Source: Phascolarctobacterium sp. (GTDB lineage Bacteria; Bacillota; Negativicutes; Acidaminococcales; Acidaminococcaceae). Taken from it: a stretch of 14,222 nt of DNA. Positions 6,489 through 12,419 of this stretch are shown piece by piece. The translations under genes were made by a program, and so were the position numbers. Location of the stretch: positions 1 to 14,222 of the forward strand of contig DXVZ01000156.1 in the NCBI GenBank assembly GCA_019417125.1, in the 5' to 3' direction. The notes below the pieces were generated by a model. That model did no database searches and was not told where the DNA came from. It was given only the letters and a program-made list of their open reading frames with translations. The first letter of the stretch is position 1. Every line of letters begins with the position of its first letter.

Positions 6489-7607
6489 TCAGCCTAAAGT
6501 TTCCGTTACTTTAACCAGTTCGTCGCGGATTTTAATATGCTGCGGGCAGGCTTTTTCGCACGCGCCGCATTTAATGCACTCTGCCGCTTTCTTTTTGCCG
6601 TGGCCGCCAACCAGCCAGTTTTCCTGGTGCTGGGCAGCGCCCAAATCTTTGTACAGCGTGTAATAGTTCATCGCCGTAAAGCTGCCGCTGATGCCGATGT
6701 TCATGGGGCACACTTTAGCGCAGTAATTGCAGGTTGTGCAGGGAATTAAGGGAATCTTCGCCAGTTCTTCCTGCGCCTGTTTCAGCGTTGCTTCTTCGGC
6801 GGCGGTAAGCCCTTTAAACTCCTTCATGTAAGAAAGGTTGTCCTGCATTTGTTCAACGCTGCTCATACCGCTGAGTACGGTAATGATGCCGTCCAGATGC
6901 GCGGCAAAACGGATTGCCCAGCTGGCAACGGACATTTCCGGCTCGGCGTCTTTTAAAATTTTCTGTACGCTTGCCGGCGGGTTGGCAAGCATGCCGCCCT
7001 TAACCGGCTCCATAATGATGACTGGCTTATTGTGTTTGCGCGCAACTTCGTAGCAGCGGCGGCTCTGCACTGCCGGGTAATCCCAGTCAGCGTAGTTAAT
7101 TTGCAGCTGCACAAATTCCATTTCCGGGTGCGCGGTTAAAATTGCGTCCAATTCTTCCGGCGTGGAATGGAACGAAAAACCAACGTGTTTAATCAGCCCT
7201 TTGGCTTTTTGCTCCTGCGCCCAGTCCCACATGTTAAAGTCGTCAAAAAACTTGGTGCGGCTTTCGCCAAGGTTGTGCAGCAGGTAAAAATCAAAATAGC
7301 CTGCGCCCGTTTGTTTTAAGCTGGTTTCAAACTGGTTAATGGCGTCCTCGCGCGTTTTGCAGTTAATCCACGCTGCGTTTTTAGTTGCCAGCTGAAACTT
7401 ACTGCGCGGGTAACGCTCTACAAGCGCCTGGCGGATGGCGTCCTCGCTGCCGGGGTAAGCCCACGCCGTATCAAAATAGGTAAAGCCTGCCTCCAAAAAC
7501 ATATCAACCATTTTCTTGGTCTGTTCAATGTCGATAACGTCGCCGTTTTTCGGCAGGCGCATCAGCCCAAAGCCCAGTTTTTTAATATCTTCGCCTAAAT
7601 ATGCCAT
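6489..7607 (-). CDS. Aldo/keto reductase with C-terminal 2x[4Fe-4S] ferredoxin domain
   Basis: A 372-residue protein of the COG1453 type. Residues 1-~265 form the aldo/keto reductase barrel with the catalytic tetrad D46, Y51 (AYPGSE), K76 (ATKN) and H111 (LLHNL). The C-terminal domain carries two four-cysteine clusters, C290/C293/C296/C300 and C344/C347/C350/C354. The Fe-S domain implies electron exchange with ferredoxin-like partners in addition to, or instead of, NAD(P)H; the substrate is unknown. Such fusions are common in strict anaerobes. ATG at 7607 follows GAAGGGA. A promoter with TATAAT at 7641-7646 overlaps the end of the beta-lactamase gene, so it may be transcribed alone or by read-through. 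It ends at a strong terminator. Confidence 0.92.
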   Translation of the reverse strand: MAYLGEDIKKLGFGLMRLPKNGDVIDIEQTKKMVDMFLEAGFTYFDTAWAYPGSEDAIRQALVERYPRSKFQLATKNAAWINCKTREDAINQFETSLKQTGAGYFDFYLLHNLGESRTKFFDDFNMWDWAQEQKAKGLIKHVGFSFHSTPEELDAILTAHPEMEFVQLQINYADWDYPAVQSRRCYEVARKHNKPVIIMEPVKGGMLANPPASVQKILKDAEPEMSVASWAIRFAAHLDGIITVLSGMSSVEQMQDNLSYMKEFKGLTAAEEATLKQAQEELAKIPLIPCTTCNYCAKVCPMNIGISGSFTAMNYYTLYKDLGAAQHQENWLVGGHGKKKAAECIKCGACEKACPQHIKIRDELVKVTETLG

Positions 7608-7640
7608 AATATCCCTTCTTTCAAAAAACTGCTTACTTTT

Positions 7641-7669
7641 ATTATAAACAATTTTACAAAAGTTTTAAA
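7641..7669 (-). promoter_or_regulatory. Promoter of the aldo/keto reductase gene
   Basis: On the minus strand TTTAAA (7664-7669), a 17-base spacer and a perfect TATAAT (7641-7646). The -35 lies within the last codons of the beta-lactamase gene. A moderate match. Confidence 0.55.
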
Positions 7670-8469
7670 GCCGTCAGACATTCCAGCGCTGTGCTTTCGC
7701 GCAGCGGCAGGTCTTTAGGGTCGGCTGCATCCATGTTCAGCGCAAAAACATACAGGTTGTCTTTAGTTTGCACCCAGCCAACAAACCAGCCTAACGGCGT
7801 TTTAATATTGTCCGTTGCCCAGCCTGTTTTGCCGTGCAGGGTGTAAGCGTCCGTGCTTTTTAAAACGGTAATACCGCAAACTTCCTGCTGCGCTTTTGGC
7901 GGATACGGCAGTTTGTGCTGGGCAAGTTCTGTCAGCAGCTGCACCTGCTCCAGCGCGCTGATTTCCAGCGGGCCTTCCAGCCAGAAGCTGTCGATGCTGT
8001 TGCCGATAATGCCGTTGCCGTAGCCGAGTTTGTCAATGTTCTTTTGCATACGCTCAATGCCTGTTTTGCGCGCCAGTTCTTTGTAAGCCGGCAGCTGCGA
8101 TATTTTTATGGCGCTGCGCAGGCTGGCGTCGGTTTTCCAGCTATCCAGGTACACGGGCGCGCCGTCATAGCGGTAAAAAACTTCGTCCGCGTCTTTTACC
8201 ACGCCTTCGCTGAGCGCGATAAGGCTGTTAAAAATTTTAAAGGTGCTGGCAGGGTAAAAGCGTTCTTCCGCACGGGCGGCGTTGTGCAGCCACCAATAGT
8301 TGCGGGCAGCGTCGTAAATAACTATTGTACCGTTTATGCCGCGGCGGCTAAAAACACCGTCAAGAACGGCGCTGTTTGCTGGGCGTGCTGCTTGGCTTTT
8401 GGCGTAAGCAGCAGGCATAAAGCACAGGGTAATTATAAGCAAAACTAATAAATATAAAATGCGTTTCAT
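7654..8469 (-). CDS. Class D (OXA-like) beta-lactamase, exported
   Basis: A 271-residue serine beta-lactamase homologue. The signal peptide (1-23, ending PAAYA before KSQ) directs it to the periplasm. Class D motifs in order: S75-T-F-K78 (nucleophile and the lysine normally carboxylated), S124-Q-L126 in place of the usual S-x-V, Y150-G-N152 in LGYGNG, W163 in SFWLEGP, and K214-T-G216 followed by GWFVGWV. Length matches OXA enzymes (about 265-275). The frame also opens at a TTG at 8481, but the ATG at 8469 follows GAGGTGG and gives a clean signal peptide. The ribosome site starts three bases after the terminator of metQ, so expression seems to rely on read-through or on a very weak promoter. 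No mobile element flanks it, so it looks like a resident gene. Which drugs it hydrolyses, if any, cannot be read from sequence. Confidence 0.88.
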   Translation of the reverse strand: MKRILYLLVLLIITLCFMPAAYAKSQAARPANSAVLDGVFSRRGINGTIVIYDAARNYWWLHNAARAEERFYPASTFKIFNSLIALSEGVVKDADEVFYRYDGAPVYLDSWKTDASLRSAIKISQLPAYKELARKTGIERMQKNIDKLGYGNGIIGNSIDSFWLEGPLEISALEQVQLLTELAQHKLPYPPKAQQEVCGITVLKSTDAYTLHGKTGWATDNIKTPLGWFVGWVQTKDNLYVFALNMDAADPKDLPLRESTALECLTALKLL

Positions 8470-8480
8470 TTGCCACCTCA

Positions 8481-8507
8481 AACAAAAAGCGCCCGTAAAG
8501 GGCGCTT
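8481..8507 (-). terminator. Rho-independent terminator after metQ
   Basis: On the minus strand AAGCGCCC and GGGCGCTT form a perfect eight-base-pair stem with a five-base loop, followed by TTTTTGTT. It lies between metQ and the beta-lactamase gene, touching the latter's ribosome-binding region. Confidence 0.9.
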
Positions 8508-8521
8508 AAGTTATTGTAATT

Positions 8522-9340
8522 TTATTTCCAGCCGACGGTAACGGAGCCTTTAAAGTGGTCGTTAATAAACTGTTCAACTTCGGCGGACTGGTAAATTTTT
8601 TGCAGCTGCTTAATGCGCGGGTCTTCGGCATTTTCTTTTTTGGTTACAAAAATATTGATGTACGGGGAAGCTGCGCCTTCAACCATCAGCGAATCATTCA
8701 GCGGGTTCAGCCCGGCAGGCAGCGCGTAGTTGGCGTTAATAACGGCAACGGTTACGTCCGGCAGGCTGCGGGGAATGGTCGCCGCGTCCAGCTCCAGGAA
8801 TTTATAATTGTGCGGATTGCCGGTAATATCGGCAACGGAGGTGGTAACGTCGGTGATGTCCTTAACTTCAATCAGTTTCTGTTCTGCCAAAAGCAGCAGC
8901 GCCCTGCCGCCGTTAGATGGGTCGTTCGGGATGCCGATAGTAGCGCCGTCGGGAATCGCCTCGCCCTTTTTAATTTTATCGGAATATACCGCCATCGGGA
9001 AGTTGACGGTTTTAAAAACTTCAACCAGTTCAAAGGTAGGCTCTTTTTCAAGCGTTGCATCCAGGTAAGGGCGGTGCTGCATACTGTTGGCAAAAATTTC
9101 GCCCTGCTGCAAGGCAATGTTAGGGGTTACAAAATCGTTAAATTCCACAACTTCTACGTTTAAGCCCTCTTTAGCGGCAAGTTTTTTAACCTCGTCCATA
9201 ATTTCGGCGTGGGGGCCTGCTGTTACGCCTACTTTAACAGGTGCGGAAGTATCCGCGTTTTTATCATCGCTGCCGCAGCCAAATACGCCCAGCGCCAATG
9301 TGCCAATGGCAAGCGCCGCTAAAAGTTTTTTAAATTTCAT
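8522..9340 (-). CDS. metQ: D-methionine/methionine-binding lipoprotein MetQ
   Basis: A 272-residue substrate-binding lipoprotein of the NlpA/MetQ family, capturing methionine outside the cytoplasmic membrane and delivering it to MetNI. The N-terminus is a lipoprotein signal with lipobox LGVFGC and lipidated C22, followed by a short polar linker. VKVGVTAGPHAEIMDEV (35-51) is the typical start of the mature domain, and PNDPSNGGRALLLL is the family signature in the middle. ATG at 9340 follows AAGGAGGACT, a strong ribosome site. It is the third gene of the SAM-riboswitch-controlled operon, 26 bases after metI, and is followed by a strong terminator. Confidence 0.96.
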   Translation of the reverse strand: MKFKKLLAALAIGTLALGVFGCGSDDKNADTSAPVKVGVTAGPHAEIMDEVKKLAAKEGLNVEVVEFNDFVTPNIALQQGEIFANSMQHRPYLDATLEKEPTFELVEVFKTVNFPMAVYSDKIKKGEAIPDGATIGIPNDPSNGGRALLLLAEQKLIEVKDITDVTTSVADITGNPHNYKFLELDAATIPRSLPDVTVAVINANYALPAGLNPLNDSLMVEGAASPYINIFVTKKENAEDPRIKQLQKIYQSAEVEQFINDHFKGSVTVGWK

Positions 9341-9366
9341 GTTAGTCCTCCTTATAAAAATTCAAA

Positions 9367-10026
9367 TTATAATTTTGTTTTATTAAGCTTTTTGCTGATG
9401 GTGTCGCCCAGGTACTGGATAAGCTGTACCAGCAAAATTAAAATAATAACGGTAACAATCATTACGTCCGGCTGAAAACGCTGGTAGCCGTAGCGGATGG
9501 CAAGGTCGCCCAAGCCGCCGCCGCCTAAAACGCCCGCCATGGCGGAATAGCCGATAAGCGCGATAACAGCCAGCGTAATGCCCAGCACGATGGAGTGCAG
9601 CGATTCCGGCAGCAGCACTTTGGTGATGATTTGCAGCGGGCTTGCGCCCATGCTCTGCGCCGCTTCGATAACGCCGGGGTCAATTTCCAGCAGCGAAGAT
9701 TCGATAACGCGGGCAATGAACGGCGCTGCCGAAATGGTCAGCGGCACGATTGCCGCCGTGGTGCCGATGGAAGAACCAACCAGCATACGGGTCAGCGGAA
9801 TAATGGCAACCATTAAAATAATAAACGGCGTGGAGCGCGTAGCGTTGACGATAACGCCCAGCACGGAGTTAATAGCGGCGTTAGGGAGTATGTGCCCTTT
9901 GCGCGTAACCGTAAGGATGATGCCCAGCGGAATGCCGATAAGGCTTGCCAGTATGGCGGAGGCAACAACCATGTAGCCTGTTTCCCAAAAGGATTTTATT
10001 AAAAGACTAATCATTTCATTTGACAT
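9367..10026 (-). CDS. metI: Methionine ABC transporter permease MetI
   Basis: A 219-residue permease with five or so hydrophobic segments (about 17-40, 52-75, 86-108, 144-168 and 186-206). The EAA loop that docks on the ATPase is E121-A-A-Q-S-M-G-A-S-P, continuing to P140-E-S. Length is standard for MetI. Its ATG at 10026 lies within the end of metN (11-base overlap), implying translational coupling. It works as a dimer with a MetN dimer and receives methionine from MetQ. Confidence 0.96.
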   Translation of the reverse strand: MSNEMISLLIKSFWETGYMVVASAILASLIGIPLGIILTVTRKGHILPNAAINSVLGVIVNATRSTPFIILMVAIIPLTRMLVGSSIGTTAAIVPLTISAAPFIARVIESSLLEIDPGVIEAAQSMGASPLQIITKVLLPESLHSIVLGITLAVIALIGYSAMAGVLGGGGLGDLAIRYGYQRFQPDVMIVTVIILILLVQLIQYLGDTISKKLNKTKL

Positions 10027-11053
10027 AACCGATTACCTCCACTTGCAGGTTTTGGCTGTTTAAATATTCCAGCGATTGTTGCAATGCTTCCTGCGGCCCT
10101 TCGATAACAATTAAAAGCGTGCCGTAAATACGGTCTTTCAGCTGGTCCGTACTGCCGGAGATGATGTTGGCATCGACGCCGAAGCGTTTAATCATGCCGG
10201 AAACAATGGGCTTATCGGCGTTGCCGCTGAAGAAGGAAAGGCGCACGGCAAGGCTTGCGCCATCAAAATAGTCCTTGCTGACGGGCGTAGTTTTAAGCGA
10301 ATCGGGCAGCGTGTTTTTATCGACGCTTCTAACAAATTCGCGCGTGGTCTGGTTCTGCGGGTTAATAAATACCTCCGCCATGCTGCCTTCTTCAATGATG
10401 TTGCCGTTTTCGATAACGGCTACGCGGTCGCAGACCTGTTTTACAACTTCCATTTGGTGCGTAATCATTACAATAGTAAGGTTTAAGCGTTTGTTAATGT
10501 CGCGCAGCAGGTTTAAAATGGATTTGGTGGTCTGCGGGTCCAGCGCGCTGGTAGCTTCGTCGCACAGCAGCACTTTAGGGTTGCTGGCAAGGGCGCGGGC
10601 AATGCCTACGCGCTGCTTTTGCCCGCCGGAAAGCTGGCTGGGGTAGTGTTCGGCGCGGTCCTGCAGCTGCACAAGTTCCAGCAGCGGTTCTACGCGCTTT
10701 TTAATTTCGTCCTTGCCCATGCCCTGTATTTCCAGCGGAAAGGCGATGTTGCCGTACACGGTGCGGCTTGCCAAAAGGTTAAAATGCTGGAAAATCATGC
10801 CGATGTTCTGGCGCGCCTTGCGCAGCTGGGTTTCCGTCATGGCGGTCAGTTCCTGCCCGTCAACAAAAACCTGCCCGGCGGTCGGCACTTCCAGCATGTT
10901 AATGCAGCGGATTAAAGTTGATTTACCGGCGCCCGAAAGCCCGATAATGCCGAAAATTTCGCCCTGGTTAATCGTCAGGTTGGTCCGCTTTAAGGCGTGG
11001 ATATCGCCCGAGGCGGTGTGGTAAGTTTTTTCTACATTGCGTAATTCAATCAT
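10016..11053 (-). CDS. metN: Methionine ABC transporter ATP-binding protein MetN
   Basis: A 345-residue ATPase. Walker A GLSGAGKST (38-46), Q-loop Q89, signature LSGGQ (141-145), Walker B VLLCDEAT (161-168) and switch H199 are all intact. Residues ~265-343 form the C-terminal NIL regulatory domain, which in characterised MetN proteins binds methionine and inhibits transport. The frame extends upstream to 11116, but that would start inside the riboswitch terminator; ATG at 11053 follows AGAGGAAA and matches the family start MIELRNV. First gene of the metNIQ operon, controlled by the SAM-I riboswitch upstream. Confidence 0.97.
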   Translation of the reverse strand: MIELRNVEKTYHTASGDIHALKRTNLTINQGEIFGIIGLSGAGKSTLIRCINMLEVPTAGQVFVDGQELTAMTETQLRKARQNIGMIFQHFNLLASRTVYGNIAFPLEIQGMGKDEIKKRVEPLLELVQLQDRAEHYPSQLSGGQKQRVGIARALASNPKVLLCDEATSALDPQTTKSILNLLRDINKRLNLTIVMITHQMEVVKQVCDRVAVIENGNIIEEGSMAEVFINPQNQTTREFVRSVDKNTLPDSLKTTPVSKDYFDGASLAVRLSFFSGNADKPIVSGMIKRFGVDANIISGSTDQLKDRIYGTLLIVIEGPQEALQQSLEYLNSQNLQVEVIGYVK

Positions 11054-11083
11054 GCGGTTTTCCTCTTTCTTTGCTAAGGTATT

Positions 11084-11111
11084 AAAAAACCCTTCACGGT
11101 CAGGTGAAGGG
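11084..11111 (-). terminator. Riboswitch-controlled terminator of metNIQ
   Basis: On the minus strand CCCTTCAC and GTGAAGGG pair around a six-base loop, followed by TTTTTTAAT. This is the expression platform of the SAM riboswitch. The 3' strand of the aptamer's P1 helix (CAGATGAA) can pair with TTCACCTG of the terminator with one mismatch, providing an antiterminator when SAM is absent. Confidence 0.92.
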
Positions 11112-11130
11112 CGCAAGTTTTAAGACCTCT

Positions 11131-11226
11131 TTCATCTGCCGGAATACTCCGTTGGATTTGGCACCGTTTCACAAAGGATGGTTGCCGTAGCGTCATCGGG
11201 CCAGTCCCTCGGCTACTCTTGATGAA
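11131..11226 (-). promoter_or_regulatory. SAM-I (S-box) riboswitch aptamer
   Basis: The minus strand carries the hallmark S-box elements in order: P1 TTCATC (221-226 of this kilobase) closing with GATGAA at 11131-11136; ATCAAGAGTAGC; P2 arms GTAGC (11212-11216) and GCTAC (11187-11191) enclosing the kink-turn GAGGGAC-TGGCCC-GATGAC; CGGCAACC; the conserved GGTGCCAAATCC core at 11154-11165; and P4 CGG/CCG. By family knowledge, SAM binding stabilises P1 and lets the downstream terminator form, shutting off metNIQ when SAM is plentiful. Confidence 0.96.
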
Positions 11227-11250
11227 TGTTTGTATAAAGTTGATGTACCA

Positions 11251-11279
11251 ATCATACACGGTATTTACAAATCTGTCAA
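11251..11279 (-). promoter_or_regulatory. metN: Promoter of the SAM riboswitch-metNIQ operon
   Basis: On the minus strand a perfect TTGACA (11274-11279), 17-base spacer and TATGAT (11251-11256). Transcription should begin near 11244, about 18 bases before the aptamer. Confidence 0.85.
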
Positions 11280-11310
11280 TAAATTTTTTCGTAAATTCCT
11301 CGAAAATTAC

Positions 11311-11340
11311 TTGACTTTTTGTTGAATAAAGTATTAAAGT
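11311..11340 (+). promoter_or_regulatory. Probable promoter of the yerC-like gene
   Basis: TTGACT (11311-11316) with an 18-base spacer to TAAAGT (11335-11340), or 15 bases to TATTAA (11332-11337). It is divergent from the metNIQ promoter 32 bases away. A moderate match. Confidence 0.45.
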
Positions 11341-11346
11341 TAAAAA

Positions 11347-11362
11347 GGATAGGTAAATATCC
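11347..11362. promoter_or_regulatory. Inverted repeat GGATA-N6-TATCC ahead of the yerC-like gene
   Basis: GGATA (11347-11351) and TATCC (11358-11362) lie just downstream of the probable promoter, in the early transcribed region, where a repressor would block elongation or initiation. It is a candidate autoregulatory operator for the TrpR-like protein encoded next. No consensus is available to test it here. Confidence 0.3.
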
Positions 11363-11401
11363 AAACGTAAAAATAACGGGTATTAAACAAGGAGGACAGC
11401 C

Positions 11402-11710
11402 ATGCCGGCAAAAACCAGGGATAAACTTACTACGCAGCTGTTTAAGGCTGTTTTAAGCTTAAAGGATGAACAGCAATGTTCTAATTTTTTTGAAGATATC
11501 TGTACCATCAGCGAGCTGAAAGCGATGGCGCAGCGTCTGGAAGTTGCCAGAATGCTGGACGCTGGCTGCATTTATGAGGAAATAGTCGAAAAAACCGGCG
11601 CCAGTACGGCAACAATTTCGCGCGTAAAGCGCTGCCTGATTTACGGCGCCGACGGGTATAACTCGGTAATGCCCGTTTTAAGAGAAGGCGAAGGTAAAGA
11701 TGAAAATTGA
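11402..11710 (+). CDS. YerC/YecD-type TrpR-family transcriptional regulator
   Basis: A 102-residue helical DNA-binding protein. The stretch LFKAVLSLKDEQQCSNFFEDI (13-33) followed by CTISELKAMAQRLEVARML is characteristic of the YerC/YecD branch of the TrpR superfamily, and residues ~58-79 (YEEIVEKTGASTATISRVKRCL) form the helix-turn-helix. The family is known to regulate amino-acid genes; from memory, YerC-type proteins in Firmicutes have been proposed as histidine-biosynthesis repressors (HisR), which I could not verify here. ATG at 11402 follows AAGGAGGACAG, a strong ribosome site. The end overlaps the start of the HisIE-like gene by 11 bases, so the two proteins are very likely translated together and functionally linked. 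Confidence 0.9.
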   Translation: MPAKTRDKLTTQLFKAVLSLKDEQQCSNFFEDICTISELKAMAQRLEVARMLDAGCIYEEIVEKTGASTATISRVKRCLIYGADGYNSVMPVLREGEGKDEN

Positions 11711-12323
11711 TTTTTCTAACGTAAAATTTAACGCGCACGGCAGCATTAAAGCCGTTGTGCAGGATGCCGGCAGCGGCGAAGTGCTGGCGCTGGTAACGAT
11801 GGACGGGCAGTCGCTTGCCAAAACGGCGGAAACCGGCAGCCTGTGGCTGTATGATGCGCAAACCAAAAAGATTTACGACAGCGCCGGTGACGGCGCGCCG
11901 CTTACCGTTACGGAAATTGCCGCCGCTAAAAACGGCGCGGCGCTTTTGGTTAAGGCGCAGCCCAAAAAGGCAGGGCTGGGCACGTTTACGCAGCCCTTGT
12001 GGCAAAGCGCCAATTTGCCAGTGCCGGAGCCGGACGGAATCCACGGTGTGCTGGCTGAATTGTACCGCGTTATCTGCTACAAGCGCAAAGCCGGCAGCGA
12101 CAGCTCGTTTACGCGCTATCTGTTTATGTCCGGGCAGGATAAAATTTTGCAGCAGCTGGGCATGGACGCTACCAGTACGGTTATCGCGTCCAAAAACGGC
12201 AGCAAGGAAAAAGTGCTGGACGAAATGAGCGGCCTTTGGTACCATTGCCTGGTACTTTTGGCGTACCATGACATCAACCCGGCGGAACTTTTGGCAACCA
12301 TGGGCGATAAACGCGGCAAATAA
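11700..12323 (+). CDS. Degenerate HisI-HisE-like protein (probable pseudoenzyme)
   Basis: A 207-residue protein with the length and layout of bifunctional HisIE (phosphoribosyl-AMP cyclohydrolase plus phosphoribosyl-ATP pyrophosphatase). The HisI-like part (about 10-100) keeps VVQDAGSGEVLAL and KTAETG, but lacks the SRSR and W-x-KG motifs; the metal motif DCDxD is AKNGA (76-80), and the zinc cysteines around CHTG/SCF are absent (GLGTF). The HisE-like part (117-205) keeps YKRKAGSDSSFT, SGQDKI and LWYHCLVLL, but the GEEAxE motif reads GMDATS (154-159) and the later E-x-x-D is E175-M-S-G178. The frame is intact with normal codon use, so it is not a decayed gene. ATG at 11700 overlaps the yerC-like gene by 11 bases. 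Likely a ligand-binding or protein-binding relative of HisIE; function unknown. Confidence 0.75.
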   Translation: MKIDFSNVKFNAHGSIKAVVQDAGSGEVLALVTMDGQSLAKTAETGSLWLYDAQTKKIYDSAGDGAPLTVTEIAAAKNGAALLVKAQPKKAGLGTFTQPLWQSANLPVPEPDGIHGVLAELYRVICYKRKAGSDSSFTRYLFMSGQDKILQQLGMDATSTVIASKNGSKEKVLDEMSGLWYHCLVLLAYHDINPAELLATMGDKRGK

Positions 12324-12354
12324 GCGCAAAAATTGTGTTTATTTAAGGTTTTTA

Positions 12355-12363
12355 TGGTATAAT
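12355..12363 (+). promoter_or_regulatory. Extended -10 promoter of the pyrophosphatase gene
   Basis: TGGTATAAT is a perfect TATAAT (12358-12363) with TGn extension; a weak TTGTGT lies at 12333-12338. Transcription should begin near 12370. The short leader contains a GGCAG/CTGCC hairpin (12384-12398) just before the ribosome site AAGGAAG. Confidence 0.65.
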
Positions 12364-12419
12364 AAAAAACACTGAAAAAATACGGCAGCCAGTCTGCCTG
12401 CAAAAAGGAAGTGCTGAAC

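Noticed and set aside
8470..8481. TTG start for the beta-lactamase four codons upstream
   Set aside because: The ribosome site GAGGTGG lies between this TTG and the ATG at 8469, so only the ATG can use it.
8555..9163. 202-codon open frame on the plus strand
   Set aside because: Lies entirely opposite metQ, which has clear family features and a ribosome site.
11054..11116. Extension of metN upstream by 21 codons
   Set aside because: It would begin at a TTG inside the riboswitch terminator; ATG at 11053 has a ribosome site and fits the family start.
11700..12323. Reading the HisIE-like gene as a decayed pseudogene or frameshifted hisIE
   Set aside because: The frame is continuous, has a coupled start, normal length, and keeps structural but not catalytic motifs; decay would be expected to give stops or frameshifts.
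11508..12329. 273-codon open frame on the minus strand
   Set aside because: Opposite the yerC-like and HisIE-like genes; composition is that of a shadow frame.
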